A stretch of DNA of 64,000 nt from Candidatus Roseilinea sp. Its GTDB lineage: Bacteria > Chloroflexota > Anaerolineae > J036 > Brachytrichaceae. Below, piece after piece: positions 50,354 through 58,849 of this stretch; position 1 is the stretch's first letter, and each line of letters begins with the position of its first letter. The stretch spans positions 2,480,001-2,544,000 of the forward strand of contig AP024676.1 in the NCBI GenBank assembly GCA_025998955.1. The letters run 5' to 3'. Under the pieces are notes generated by a model. The model was not told the origin of the DNA. It searched no databases and saw only the letters and a program-made list of their open reading frames with translations. The position numbers and the translations under genes were made by a program.

Positions 50354-51784
50354 ATGGCAAAGATCACCCCGCGCTCACAGGACTTTTCGGAGTGGTATCT
50401 CGACGTGATCCGCGAAGCGGATCTGGCCGACTACGCGCCGGTGCGCGGCTGCATCGTCGTCAAGCCCTACGGCTGGACGATCTACGAGCACATGCGCGAC
50501 TATCTGGACAAGCGCTTCAAAGACACCGGCCACGTCAACGCTGCCTTCCCCCTGTTCATCCCGATGAGCTTCCTGCAGAAGGAAGCGCACCACGTCGAAG
50601 GGTTTGCGCCAGAGCTGGCTGTGGTCACCCACGGCGGCGGCGAGGCGCTGGAGGAGCCGCTCGTCGTGCGGCCCACTAGCGAGACGATCATCGGCTACTC
50701 CTATTCGCAGTGGATCAAAAGCTACCGCGACCTGCCGGTGCTGATCAACTGCTGGAACAGCGTGGTGCGCTGGGAGAAGCGCACGAAGCCCTTCTTGCGC
50801 ACGATGGAGTTCTACTGGCAAGAAGGACACACCGCGCACGCCACCCACGACGAGGCGCTGGAAGAAGTGCTGCGCATGCTCAACGTGTATTACGACCACA
50901 TGCGCGAGGACTGCGCGCTGCCCGGCTTCCGCGGTCGCAAGAGCATCAACGAGCGCTTCGCCGGCGCGGTCAACACCTTCTCCGTTGAGAGCATGATGGG
51001 CGACAAGCGCTCGCTGCAAAGCTGCACCAGCCACGACCTCGGTCAAAACTTCGCCCGAGCGTTCGAGATCAAGTATCTCGACCGCGACAACACCGAGAAG
51101 TATTGCTGGACGACCTCATGGGGCCTGAGCTGGCGCTTGCTCGGCGCGGTGATCATGGTGCACGGCGACGATCAGGGCCTGCGCCTGCCGCCCAAGATCG
51201 CGCCCATCCAGACCGTGATCGTGCCGATCTTCAAGAACGACGATGAGAAGTCGCAGGTCATGCAGGTTGCCGATCAGGTCGCCAAGTCGCTCAAGGCGGC
51301 CGGGCTGCGGGTGAAGCTGGATGACCGCGACGAGACGCCCGGCTTCAAGTTCAACGACTGGGAGATGCGCGGCGTGCCGGTGCGCGTGGAGATCGGCCCG
51401 AAGGACGTGGCGAACCACAGCGTGGCGCTGGCCCGGCGCGATGTGCCCGGCAAGGCCGGCAAGGCGTTCGTGCCGCAGGACGGCCTGGCCGAGCGTATTC
51501 GCGCCCTGCTGCCGGAGATCCACGCCTCGCTGCTTCAGCAGGCCGAGGCGTTCCAGAACCGCAACATCCGCGAGTGCTTCACCTGGGACGAGGTGAAGGA
51601 AGCCGTACAAGACGGCTGGGCGCTCGCGCCGCTGGAAGACAACCCGAAGAACGACGAGCGCATCCGCGAGGAGCTGACGGCCAAGAGCCTGAACTTCCCG
51701 CTCGACCAGCCGGAGGGCGAGTGGAACTGCGTGGTGAGCGGCAAGAAGGTGCGCGAGCGCGCGCTGATCGGGAAGTCATATTAA
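50354..51784 (+). CDS. proS: Prolyl-tRNA synthetase (type 3, archaeal/eukaryote-like)
   Basis: A 476-residue class II synthetase. Motif 2 region is RPTSETIIGYSYSQWIKSYRDLP with the later NCWNSVVRWEKRTKPFLRTMEFYWQEGHTAHAT. Motif 3 is LGAVIMVHGDDQGLRLPPKIAP, and an anticodon-binding domain begins near PIQTVIVPIF. The start SQDFSEWYLDVIREADLADYAPVRGC is typical of the archaeal-type ProRS found in some bacteria. There is no INS editing domain. The start follows a long structured leader. Confidence 0.95.
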   Translation: MAKITPRSQDFSEWYLDVIREADLADYAPVRGCIVVKPYGWTIYEHMRDYLDKRFKDTGHVNAAFPLFIPMSFLQKEAHHVEGFAPELAVVTHGGGEALEEPLVVRPTSETIIGYSYSQWIKSYRDLPVLINCWNSVVRWEKRTKPFLRTMEFYWQEGHTAHATHDEALEEVLRMLNVYYDHMREDCALPGFRGRKSINERFAGAVNTFSVESMMGDKRSLQSCTSHDLGQNFARAFEIKYLDRDNTEKYCWTTSWGLSWRLLGAVIMVHGDDQGLRLPPKIAPIQTVIVPIFKNDDEKSQVMQVADQVAKSLKAAGLRVKLDDRDETPGFKFNDWEMRGVPVRVEIGPKDVANHSVALARRDVPGKAGKAFVPQDGLAERIRALLPEIHASLLQQAEAFQNRNIRECFTWDEVKEAVQDGWALAPLEDNPKNDERIREELTAKSLNFPLDQPEGEWNCVVSGKKVRERALIGKSY

Positions 51785-51799
51785 CTGTGCGACGGTGGT

Positions 51800-51834
51800 G
51801 GGTTCGCCCCGCGGGCGTGTGGGCAGGCGAACCC
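51800..51834. terminator. Hairpin after proS
   Basis: GGGTTCGCC (51800-51808) pairs with GGCGAACCC (51826-51834), 15 nt after the proS stop. Confidence 0.5.
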
Positions 51835-51846
51835 GTAGCGTGAGCA

Positions 51847-51875
51847 GGTAGGCGAAAGCGCCGCCTTCGCCTACC
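51847..51875. terminator. Second hairpin, 3' of the pterin dehydratase gene
   Basis: GGTAGGCGAA pairs with TTCGCCTACC with a 9-nt loop, between two convergent stops. Confidence 0.5.
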
Positions 51876-51889
51876 CGACGGCAGCGCGC

Positions 51890-52174
51890 TCAATGCGGCA
51901 GCCCGTCAATCTGCCGGGCGAGGTCGAAGTCCTTGTCGGTCAGGCCGCCGGCGTCGTGCGTGGTCAGCGCCAGCGTCACCTTGTTCCACCGGATGGTGAT
52001 GTCGGGGTGGTGCTGCGCCGCTTCGGCCAGCACGCCGACCGCCGTGGCGAACATGAGCGATTGAGGGAAGCCGCTGAAGACAAAGGTCTTGGTGATCTCG
52101 CCGGCCTCGTTCAAGCGCCAGCCTTCCGCTTGCGCCAGCCGCTCCTGAATCTGCGCGTCATTTAGCTTTGCCAT
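51890..52174 (-). CDS. 4a-hydroxytetrahydrobiopterin dehydratase (pterin-4a-carbinolamine dehydratase family)
   Basis: A 94-residue protein of the PCD/DCoH fold. Family motif: AAQHHPDITIRWNKVTLALTTHDAGGLTDKDFDLARQID, with EITKTFVFSGFPQSLMFATAVGVLAEAA before it. It dehydrates pterin carbinolamine, or acts as a molybdenum-cofactor related protein in bacteria lacking aromatic hydroxylases. The ATG at 52174 has GGAGGAG 6 nt upstream. Divergent from the GNAT gene. Confidence 0.9.
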   Translation of the reverse strand: MAKLNDAQIQERLAQAEGWRLNEAGEITKTFVFSGFPQSLMFATAVGVLAEAAQHHPDITIRWNKVTLALTTHDAGGLTDKDFDLARQIDGLPH

Positions 52175-52191
52175 GCGAATCTCCTCCACAC

Positions 52192-52197
52192 TATCAT
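52192..52197 (+). promoter_or_regulatory. -10 box TATCAT, leaderless start of the interrupted GNAT gene
   Basis: Seven nt separate the box from the ATG at 52205, supporting that ATG as the true start. Confidence 0.45.
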
Positions 52198-52204
52198 TCG
52201 AGTG

Positions 52205-52696
52205 ATGTTACGCATTATCCATGCCCGGAGCGAAGTTCACTTCGACCAGGCGCGCCTGTTGATGCGCGAATATCGTGACGCGGTGATCGCGCTGGCCGGC
52301 GCGACCGGCGCCTGTACTTGATTCGACAGCTTCGATGCGGAGCTGGTGCAGCTCCCCGGAGCGTATGCGCCGCCGCGCGGCCGGCTGTTGCTCGGCCTGA
52401 CGGAGACGCGGGTCGCCGGCATGGTCGCGCTGCAGCCGGTGGACGCGCTGACCGGCGAGGTCAAGCGGCTCTACGTTCGGCCGACAGCGCGCCGCCAGGG
52501 CGTGGGGCGCGGGCTGGTGGTCGCGCTGATCGAAGCGGCGCGCCAGGCCGGCTATGCGATGCTTCGCTTGGAGACGCTGGAAGCGATGCATGAGGCGCAG
52601 GCGCTCTACCGCTCGCTGGGCTTCCGGGAGATTGAGCGCTTTCGCCCACCGACCGGCGACGACGATCGGACGATCAGCATGGCGCTCGCGCTGTAG
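52205..52696 (+). pseudogene. GNAT N-acetyltransferase interrupted by an in-frame TGA
   Basis: From the ATG at 52205 the frame reads MLRIIHARSEVHFDQARLLMREY and reaches TGA at 52319-52321. It then continues in the same frame as FDSFDAELVQLPGAYAPPRGRLLLGLTETRVAGMVALQP, and EVKRLYVRPTARRQGVGRGLV is the acetyl-CoA motif. Both halves belong to one family protein of about 160 residues. A truncated product from the ATG at 52346 would lack the first strand and helix. A point mutation of a sense codon is the simplest cause; a sequencing error cannot be excluded. Confidence 0.65.
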
Positions 52697-52719
52697 CCGG
52701 CTGCACACCGGCTCCCCGC

Positions 52720-54702
52720 TCACACCTGCGCGATCTGCACATACTCCTGACGCAGCACAGCGTCGTCGCTCACGCCGAAGCGCGCCAGCAGCTTGCCGAT
52801 CACTGCCGCTTTACGCTCGGCGTCGCGCTTGCTCCACGTGCGGCTCTTGATTTCCAGGAAGTAACCATCGTGTGCCGGGTTCACCATACGGTCAATGTTG
52901 ATGAACAGTTCCTCGTCGTCGTAGAACACTTCCCAGCGCAGGCGGTCCTTTTCGACCTGCACCTCGCGGGCCGGCTTGAAGTATTCGCGGTAGAAGCGCA
53001 GGCTGCGATCGGCCGGCGACATGAAGCGCACTCGGCTGAGCAGGATGGAGTGCGGGTACTCACGTTCGCTTTGGCCGCTCACCAGCGTCAGGCGATAGCG
53101 GCTGCCGACCACGTTGCCCTTCTCGTCCACGCGTTCGTCTTCGCGGTAGCGCAGGCGCGACGGCTCGTCTTCGAAGAAGAAGTAGGTGTCGTATTGCCGG
53201 TAGTGCACATGGCGCACCACGTTGATCTCGCCGCTGTTGATGATCTCGATGATCGGCTGCGGGTCGCCGATGCGAGCCTTGACTTGCACCTCGAACGATT
53301 CCTCTTGCTGCACGCCGCCGATGGCTGCGAGCTTGCGCAACACGTCGCTCTCACGCGCGATGAGGAAGGTGTGAATCTGTTGCGCCAGCCGGTTGGCTTC
53401 CGCCTCGATGGCGGCCTCGTCCAGGGTAAGCAGCGCGCGGTCGCGCATCAATGGCTTGCCATTCACGAATACGTCGCGCACGTCACTGGCCTTGCTGGAG
53501 TATACGATCTGCGTGTAGATGGCGTCGCTGCCAGCGGCGATGCTGGAGTATTGCGGCGTGCTGTGCAACCGGCGCAGCTCGAGCACGATCACATCGGCGC
53601 GTTTGCCGACTTCGAGCGAGCCGGTGACGTCGCCGATGTGTAGGGCGTGTGCGCCCATGCGCGTCGCCATCAGCATCGCCGTGCGCGCCGGCACGGCCAC
53701 CGGATCGCGCGTGCTGCCCTTGGCCAACAGCGCGGCCAGCCGCATCTCCTCGAAGTGGTCGAGGTCGTTGTTGCTGGCTGGGCCGTCGGTGCCGATGCCG
53801 ACGTTGAGGCCGGTCTTCAACATCTGCGTGACGTTGGCGATGCCGCTGGCCAGCTTGAGGTTGGCCGAGGGGTTGTGCGCCACCGTCGCGCCGGCGTTGC
53901 GCAGCGTGCGCATCTCCCCGGCGTCTATGGCCACACAGTGGGCGGCGATCACCTTGGCCTCCAGCACGCCGTTCTTCTTGACCCAATTCACCACCGGCAT
54001 GCCGTGTTCGCGCCGGCTGTCCTCCACTTCTTGAAAGGTCTCGCTGATGTGGATATGCAACGGCACGTCGTACTGGATGGCAATCTCGGCGCAGGCGCGC
54101 ATGAGCGGGCCGCTGCACGTGTAGGGCGCGTGCGGCGCGATCACCGGCGTGATCAACGGGTGACCCTTCCACTTGCGGATGAAGGCCTCCGTGAACTCTA
54201 GGCTCTCGTCGGCGCTGGAGGCATCCGGCGTGGGGAACTGCATGATGGTCTGCGAACACAGCGCGCGCAGGCCGGCCGCGGCGATGGTTTGCGCGATGGT
54301 CTCCTCGAAGTAATACATGTCGTTCACGCAGGTCACGCCGCTGCGGATCATCTCGGCGCACGCCAGGCGCGCGCCCAGCGCCACGAACTCCGGCGAGACG
54401 AACCTGCGCTCGACCGGCAGCATGTAGCCGTAGAGCCAGACGTCCAGTCGCAGGTCGTCGGCCAGGCCGCGCAGCAGCGTCATCGGCGTGTGGGTGTGGC
54501 AATTGATCAGGCCGGGCATGATGCAGCAGCCCGTGCAGTCAATCACCTCGGTGGCGGTATAGCTGGCGGCGATCTGGTCGGCGTCGCCGACGGCGACGAT
54601 TGAATCGCCGCGAATGGCGACGGCGCCGTTCGGATACTGATGGAAGGCGTCGTCCATGGTGATGACGATGCCACCGGTGAGGAGGATGTCGGCTTGCTGC
54701 AT
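52720..54702 (-). CDS. Fusion of an amidohydrolase (TRZ/ATZ-like) with a CYTH domain
   Basis: A 660-residue fusion. Residues 1 to about 445 are a cytosine-deaminase-like amidohydrolase: LLTGGIVITMDD, CIMPGLINCHTHTPMTLLRG (HxH), PHAPYTCSG, HIHISETFQEV, VIAAHCVAID, HNPSANLKLASGIA and IGTDGPASNND. The C-terminal 180 residues show a CYTH/triphosphate-tunnel fold: EVQVKARIGD (ExExK type), HYRQYDTYFFFED, RLRYREDE, YRLTLVSG, RWEVFYDDEELFINIDRM and GYFLEIKSRTW (FxEIK). The CYTH domain handles triphosphates or makes cAMP. Linking it to a deaminase is unusual; the junction is in a single intact frame. Leaderless start. Confidence 0.82.
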   Translation of the reverse strand: MQQADILLTGGIVITMDDAFHQYPNGAVAIRGDSIVAVGDADQIAASYTATEVIDCTGCCIMPGLINCHTHTPMTLLRGLADDLRLDVWLYGYMLPVERRFVSPEFVALGARLACAEMIRSGVTCVNDMYYFEETIAQTIAAAGLRALCSQTIMQFPTPDASSADESLEFTEAFIRKWKGHPLITPVIAPHAPYTCSGPLMRACAEIAIQYDVPLHIHISETFQEVEDSRREHGMPVVNWVKKNGVLEAKVIAAHCVAIDAGEMRTLRNAGATVAHNPSANLKLASGIANVTQMLKTGLNVGIGTDGPASNNDLDHFEEMRLAALLAKGSTRDPVAVPARTAMLMATRMGAHALHIGDVTGSLEVGKRADVIVLELRRLHSTPQYSSIAAGSDAIYTQIVYSSKASDVRDVFVNGKPLMRDRALLTLDEAAIEAEANRLAQQIHTFLIARESDVLRKLAAIGGVQQEESFEVQVKARIGDPQPIIEIINSGEINVVRHVHYRQYDTYFFFEDEPSRLRYREDERVDEKGNVVGSRYRLTLVSGQSEREYPHSILLSRVRFMSPADRSLRFYREYFKPAREVQVEKDRLRWEVFYDDEELFINIDRMVNPAHDGYFLEIKSRTWSKRDAERKAAVIGKLLARFGVSDDAVLRQEYVQIAQV

Positions 54703-54708
54703 GAGGTG

Positions 54709-54714
54709 GTTATA
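54709..54714 (-). promoter_or_regulatory. -10 box TATAAC, leaderless start of the amidohydrolase-CYTH gene
   Basis: Six nt separate the box from the ATG at 54702. Confidence 0.45.
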
Positions 54715-54773
54715 GCACAGCGCCGGTACACACGCCTGAAACCATTCATCTCAACTTGAGATGGCATGTTGGA

Positions 54774-55077
54774 GTGCACATCATCTCGTGCAGAGCCCTC
54801 GAGCGCTTCTGGATCCGTTATCCTGACAGTCGAACTGCGCTATTACGACGGTTCAAATTATGAAGCATACAGACTTCGCAGGCTTCGAGCATTTGCGCGA
54901 GACTTTGCCGAGCGCCGACCAGGTTGATCGGTGGATCGTGTTCAACGTCTGCATTGGCGAGCAATCGAACCGTTGCTGCGCATTCGTAACGAACGTGACC
55001 ACGATCGCGCCGTCAAGCGGCTCAACCGGCTACTCGATGAGGTGGGCGATGATGAACGCCATCCGTTGCTCCCTTGA
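54774..55077 (+). pseudogene. Remnant of a higBA-type toxin-antitoxin pair
   Basis: From GTG 54774 the frame reads VHIISCRALERFWIRYPDSR, ALLRRFKL and stops at 54861-54863. After a one-base shift (54860) it continues as MKHTDFAGFEHLRETLPSADQVDRWIVFNV. Together these are the HigB mRNA-interferase fold. In a third frame (54958-55077) EPLLRIRNERDHDRAVKRLNRLLDEVGDDERHP is the N-terminal end of the HigA-type antitoxin, cut off before its helix-turn-helix. Toxin end, spacer and antitoxin body appear lost in a deletion. No functional system remains. Confidence 0.65.
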
Positions 55078-55119
55078 AGAAAGCACACCAAAATGCCCCA
55101 CACAAACTTAGAAAGTACG

Positions 55120-55125
55120 TAGAAT
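55120..55125 (+). promoter_or_regulatory. -10 box TAGAAT, leaderless start of the FHA-wHTH gene
   Basis: Seven nt separate the box from the ATG at 55133. Confidence 0.5.
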
Positions 55126-55132
55126 ACGGCGC

Positions 55133-55855
55133 ATGAGCGCGTCGTCAAACCACGTACCATCTCTACAATCGGCTCTGTTACAGTCGAACACGCGGTCTGG
55201 AGAACGCTATGGCCTCCGCACGCCCGTGGTGCGCATCGGACGCGGCGTACTCGACCCACAGGACATCCAGCTTCCTCCCGATGATGTCCACGCCTCGCGC
55301 GAACACGCCCGCCTGGTATTCGAGGACGGCGCGTGGTTCCTGGAGGATCACAGCCGCAATGGCACGCTCGTAAACGGGCGGCTGCTGCAGAAGGCGAAGG
55401 TTAAGCTGTCGAGCGGCGACCGCATCCGCATCGGCGATTCATTCGACGTCGTGTTCCGCTACCTTAGCGACACCACCCAGGCGGAAGATTCCATCTCGGT
55501 CGCGCCGCGTGCGGCGGCGCCGGCCCAGCCGGCAGAGTCGCCTGCCACACAGGTCGGCTTGTGGATCAGTCCCAGCGCAGCGGTCTGGCGCGATGGCGAG
55601 CGGCTGCCGGTTTTCCTCTCGCGCACCGAGTACCGGCTGCTCAAATATCTCATGCAACACGCCAACGACGTGTGCGAATATGACACGGTGATCCAGGCTG
55701 TGTGGGGCAGCCGGCGCGATAAAGACAGCCTGCACGAGCTGATCTATCGCGTGCGTCGCAAGATCGAGCCAAACCCATCGCAACCGCGTTATCTGGTCAT
55801 CCGCAGCGGCATCGGTGTGGTGCTCTTTCCCCAGGGCGTGAGCACAGATAAGTGA
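55133..55855 (+). CDS. FHA domain protein with C-terminal winged-helix DNA-binding domain
   Basis: A 240-residue protein. Residues about 27-105 form an FHA phosphothreonine-binding domain: VVRIGRGVLDPQDIQLPPDDVHASREHARLVFEDGAWFLEDHSRNGTLVNG (GR, S-R-H and N-G-T residues present). Residues about 140-235 form an OmpR/PhoB-type winged helix: LPVFLSRTEYRLLKYLMQHANDVCEYDTVIQAVWG and LHELIYRVRRKIEPNPSQPRYLVIRSGIGVVL. No receiver domain is present. It probably turns Ser/Thr kinase signals into transcription. A leaderless start; divergent from the higBA remnant and amidohydrolase. Confidence 0.9.
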   Translation: MSASSNHVPSLQSALLQSNTRSGERYGLRTPVVRIGRGVLDPQDIQLPPDDVHASREHARLVFEDGAWFLEDHSRNGTLVNGRLLQKAKVKLSSGDRIRIGDSFDVVFRYLSDTTQAEDSISVAPRAAAPAQPAESPATQVGLWISPSAAVWRDGERLPVFLSRTEYRLLKYLMQHANDVCEYDTVIQAVWGSRRDKDSLHELIYRVRRKIEPNPSQPRYLVIRSGIGVVLFPQGVSTDK

Positions 55856-55874
55856 GGATTGCCGCGGTTTGCGT

Positions 55875-57524
55875 TCAGGCGACGACGGCGACGATCATCG
55901 GCCGACGCTTGGTCTCGTTGTAGATCAGCCGGCTCAGCGCGTCGGTCACGCGCTCACGGATCGCGCTTTCACTCGTCGCGCTGTTGATATCGCGCAACGC
56001 ATCGGCGACGGCCTGGGACATGGACTGTAACAGCGGCTCGGAGTCTTTCATGTAGACGAAGCCACGGGTGATGATCTCCGGCTTGTCGGCCAGCTGGCCA
56101 TCTTCGGCGCGCCGGATCACAGCGATGACGAAGCCGTCGCGAGACAGCACTTCCCGATCGCGGATGACCGCTTTGCTGATGTCGCCCACCCCGCTACCGT
56201 CCACGAATACGTAGCCCCCCGGAACGCGATCCAGTTGTTGCGCCTTGCCGTCCACGAACTCGATCGGCGTGCCGTTCTCGACGACGAACGTCCGTTCCCG
56301 GGGAATGCCTAACTCGTATGCCAGGCGCGCGTGTGCCTTCAGCATGCGCAACTCGCCGTGGATGGGAATAAAGTATTTGGGGCGGATCAAGCTCATCAGC
56401 AGCTTTTGCTCTTCTTGGCTGGCGTGGCCGGAGACGTGCACCTTGGCGACCGGATCGTACAGCACCTCGGCGCCCTTCTGGAACAGGCGATTGATGATGC
56501 GGTGGATGTATTCCTCGTTGCCAGGGATGGGATGCGCCGACATGACGATGGTATCGCCCGGTATGACGTTGAGGACGGGGTGTTTACCCACCGCCATGCG
56601 CCCGAGCACGGCGCTCGGTTCGCCCTGCGAGCCGGTAGCCATGATGGCGACGGTGTTCGGCTTCATCTTGTTCGCCTCTTCCAGGCGAACCAGCATGCCA
56701 TCGGGGATCTCCAGATAGCCCATCTTCTGGGCCATTTTGACATTCTCGATCATGCTGGTGCCGGCCAGGGCGAGCTTGCGACCGTAGATGTCGCACACGT
56801 TCACCACCTGCTGCACGCGCGAGACCAGCGAGGCGAAGGTGGCCACGATCACCCGGCCTTCCGCATCGCGAAAGATGTGCTCAAACGTCGGCTCAATGGC
56901 CCGCTCGCTGGGTGTGGTGCCGGAAATCTCCGCGTTGGTGCTGTCGGCAAACAGTGCCAGTACGCCGCGCCCGGCGAACTCGGCCAGTTTGGCGAAATTC
57001 GACGGCTTGCCGTCCACCGGCGTATGATCGAACTTGAAGTCGCCGCTGTGCACTACCAGTCCCGCCGGCGTGGTGATGCCCAATCCGACGTTGTCGGGGA
57101 TGCTGTGGCACATGCGGAAGAACTCCACCCGGAACGGCCCAACGGTGATCTCGCCATCCGTGGCGACGGTGTGAATCTTCGTTTGGCCGAGCAGCTTGGC
57201 GTCCTTCAGTTTGACTTCGAGCAAGCCGCGCGTGAGCGGCGTGGTGTAGATCGGCGCGCCGGGGAAGTCGCGGACGACATGGGTGATCGCGCCGGTGTGA
57301 TCTTCGTGGCCATGCGTAATGATGATGGCACGCACCCGATCCCGCTTCTCTTTCAGGAAGCCATAGTCTGGAATCACGGCGTCCACGCCGTGCATGTCGG
57401 ACTCGGGGAACATGATGCCGGCGTCTATGAGCAGGATGTCCTCGCCATACTCGAACATCATCATGTTCTTACCCACCTCGCCGAGTCCGCCGATGGGTAT
57501 CCACTTCAAAGGTTTAGCTGACAT
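55875..57524 (-). CDS. rnj: Ribonuclease J
   Basis: A 549-residue metallo-beta-lactamase/beta-CASP nuclease: KWIPIGGLGEVGKNMMMFEYGEDILLIDAG, the zinc motif ITHGHEDHTGAITHVV, HSGDFKFDHTPVDG, MATGSQGEPSAVL and VSGHASQEEQKLLM, then KYFIPIHGELRML. It degrades or matures RNA in the cytosol with 5'-3' exo- and endonuclease activity. The ATG at 57524 (MSAKPLKW) is chosen over an earlier start at 57542. Confidence 0.96.
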   Translation of the reverse strand: MSAKPLKWIPIGGLGEVGKNMMMFEYGEDILLIDAGIMFPESDMHGVDAVIPDYGFLKEKRDRVRAIIITHGHEDHTGAITHVVRDFPGAPIYTTPLTRGLLEVKLKDAKLLGQTKIHTVATDGEITVGPFRVEFFRMCHSIPDNVGLGITTPAGLVVHSGDFKFDHTPVDGKPSNFAKLAEFAGRGVLALFADSTNAEISGTTPSERAIEPTFEHIFRDAEGRVIVATFASLVSRVQQVVNVCDIYGRKLALAGTSMIENVKMAQKMGYLEIPDGMLVRLEEANKMKPNTVAIMATGSQGEPSAVLGRMAVGKHPVLNVIPGDTIVMSAHPIPGNEEYIHRIINRLFQKGAEVLYDPVAKVHVSGHASQEEQKLLMSLIRPKYFIPIHGELRMLKAHARLAYELGIPRERTFVVENGTPIEFVDGKAQQLDRVPGGYVFVDGSGVGDISKAVIRDREVLSRDGFVIAVIRRAEDGQLADKPEIITRGFVYMKDSEPLLQSMSQAVADALRDINSATSESAIRERVTDALSRLIYNETKRRPMIVAVVA

Positions 57525-57745
57525 TGGTGAATGAAATTGCAAGCGCGACGCGCGGAGCCTGCGAAAGCGTAACGCGCCGTAAGCGTTCAGTTGCAGGGGA
57601 GCGATCCGGGTGTGCGAGAAGGAATCGTCGCGGGCGCATCGCCTCGCGATGCGAATGCATGTTCATGCGTGTTGGCGACGATTGGGGAAAGACATTGCTC
57701 GCTTCGTGATATTGACACACGACATTATACTCGCGCAGCTAAAAG

Positions 57746-58810
57746 ATGAGTGACCTTTATATCCAACCCGTGTTCTTGCTGGGCTTCGGCGGCGTGGGCC
57801 GCGCGTTGGCCCGACAAATCCTCGCCGCACGCGACCGGCACGCCCAACGCAACCGGCTGCACTTGGCCATCGTTGGTGTCGCCGATAGCACCTCATCCAT
57901 CGTCGAGCCATCCGGCCTGTCCGACGTTGCCATCCGCGACCTGCTCGACCGCAAAGGCCGCGGCGAGCCCCTGACTGCTGACTCCCGCCGCCCGGCCCCC
58001 GATGCCCTTCCGACCAATGCCATCGTTGTTGACACCACAGCCACAGACGCTACCGTACCCTGGTTGATGGAGGCGAAGGCGCGCGGCATGGGCGTGGTGC
58101 TGGCCAACAAGCTGCCGCTGGCCGGCGACCTGCGCTGGTGGGATGCCATCGCCGACCAGCGCGCCCGCTGGGAGACGACTTGCGGGGCGGCGCTGCCCGT
58201 CATCAGCACGCTCAACACATTGCTGGACAGCGGCGACGAGGTCATTCGCATCGAAGGTTCGCTCAGCGGCACGTTGGGCTTCCTTTCATCGCAACTGGAG
58301 GCTGGCGTGCCGTTCGGCCAAGCCGTGCGCGACGCGAAAGCGCGTGGCTACACCGAACCCGATCCGCGCCAAGACCTGGGCGGCCTGGACGCTGCGCGCA
58401 AGGCACTCATCCTGGCCCGCATGCTGGGTTACCGGCTGGAGATGCAAGATGTGGCCGTCGAGTCACTCTATCCGCCGGAGATGGACGCATTGAGCGTGGA
58501 GGAATTCCTGCGTGAGGCCGACGCGCTCGACGCGCCGATGAGACAGCGCGCCGCCGAGCTGACCGCCGGCGGTCGCAAGCTACGCTACGCCGCGGAGATC
58601 GCCGACGGCAAACTGCGCGTCGGGTTGGTGGGCGCAGCGCCGGACAGCAAATTGGGCAGCATCCGCAGCAGCGACAGCATCGTCGTCTTTCACACGCGCT
58701 ACTTTAGCGATAATCCGCTGGCCGTGAGCGGGCGCGGCGCAGGACAAGAGGTGACGGCGAGCGGTGTGTTGGGCGACATCGTGAGCCTATCGCGCGCGAT
58801 GCGCCGATAG
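57746..58810 (+). CDS. hom: Homoserine dehydrogenase
   Basis: A 354-residue NAD(P)-dependent enzyme of threonine/methionine synthesis, in the short form without an ACT domain. It has the Rossmann motif VFLLGFGGVGRALARQILAA, ADSTSSIVEPSGL, VVLANKLPLAG, and the catalytic region STLNTLLDSGDEVIRIEGSLSGTLGFLSSQLEAGVPFGQAVRDAKARGYTEPDPRQDLGGLDAARKALILAR, including the essential lysine. TATACT at 57726-57731 leaves a 14-nt leader. It is divergent from RNase J. Confidence 0.93.
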   Translation: MSDLYIQPVFLLGFGGVGRALARQILAARDRHAQRNRLHLAIVGVADSTSSIVEPSGLSDVAIRDLLDRKGRGEPLTADSRRPAPDALPTNAIVVDTTATDATVPWLMEAKARGMGVVLANKLPLAGDLRWWDAIADQRARWETTCGAALPVISTLNTLLDSGDEVIRIEGSLSGTLGFLSSQLEAGVPFGQAVRDAKARGYTEPDPRQDLGGLDAARKALILARMLGYRLEMQDVAVESLYPPEMDALSVEEFLREADALDAPMRQRAAELTAGGRKLRYAAEIADGKLRVGLVGAAPDSKLGSIRSSDSIVVFHTRYFSDNPLAVSGRGAGQEVTASGVLGDIVSLSRAMRR

Positions 58811-58849
58811 CGCGCTCGCCTTGACATCCAACGATCGGCGCGCACCACG

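Noticed and set aside
52319-52321. TGA in the GNAT gene read as selenocysteine
   Set aside because: GNAT enzymes do not use selenocysteine at this place and no SECIS-like hairpin is evident; many genes here end with TGA.
56331-57521. A 396-codon open frame opposite RNase J
   Set aside because: Shadow frame with no motif; the RNase J gene is certain.
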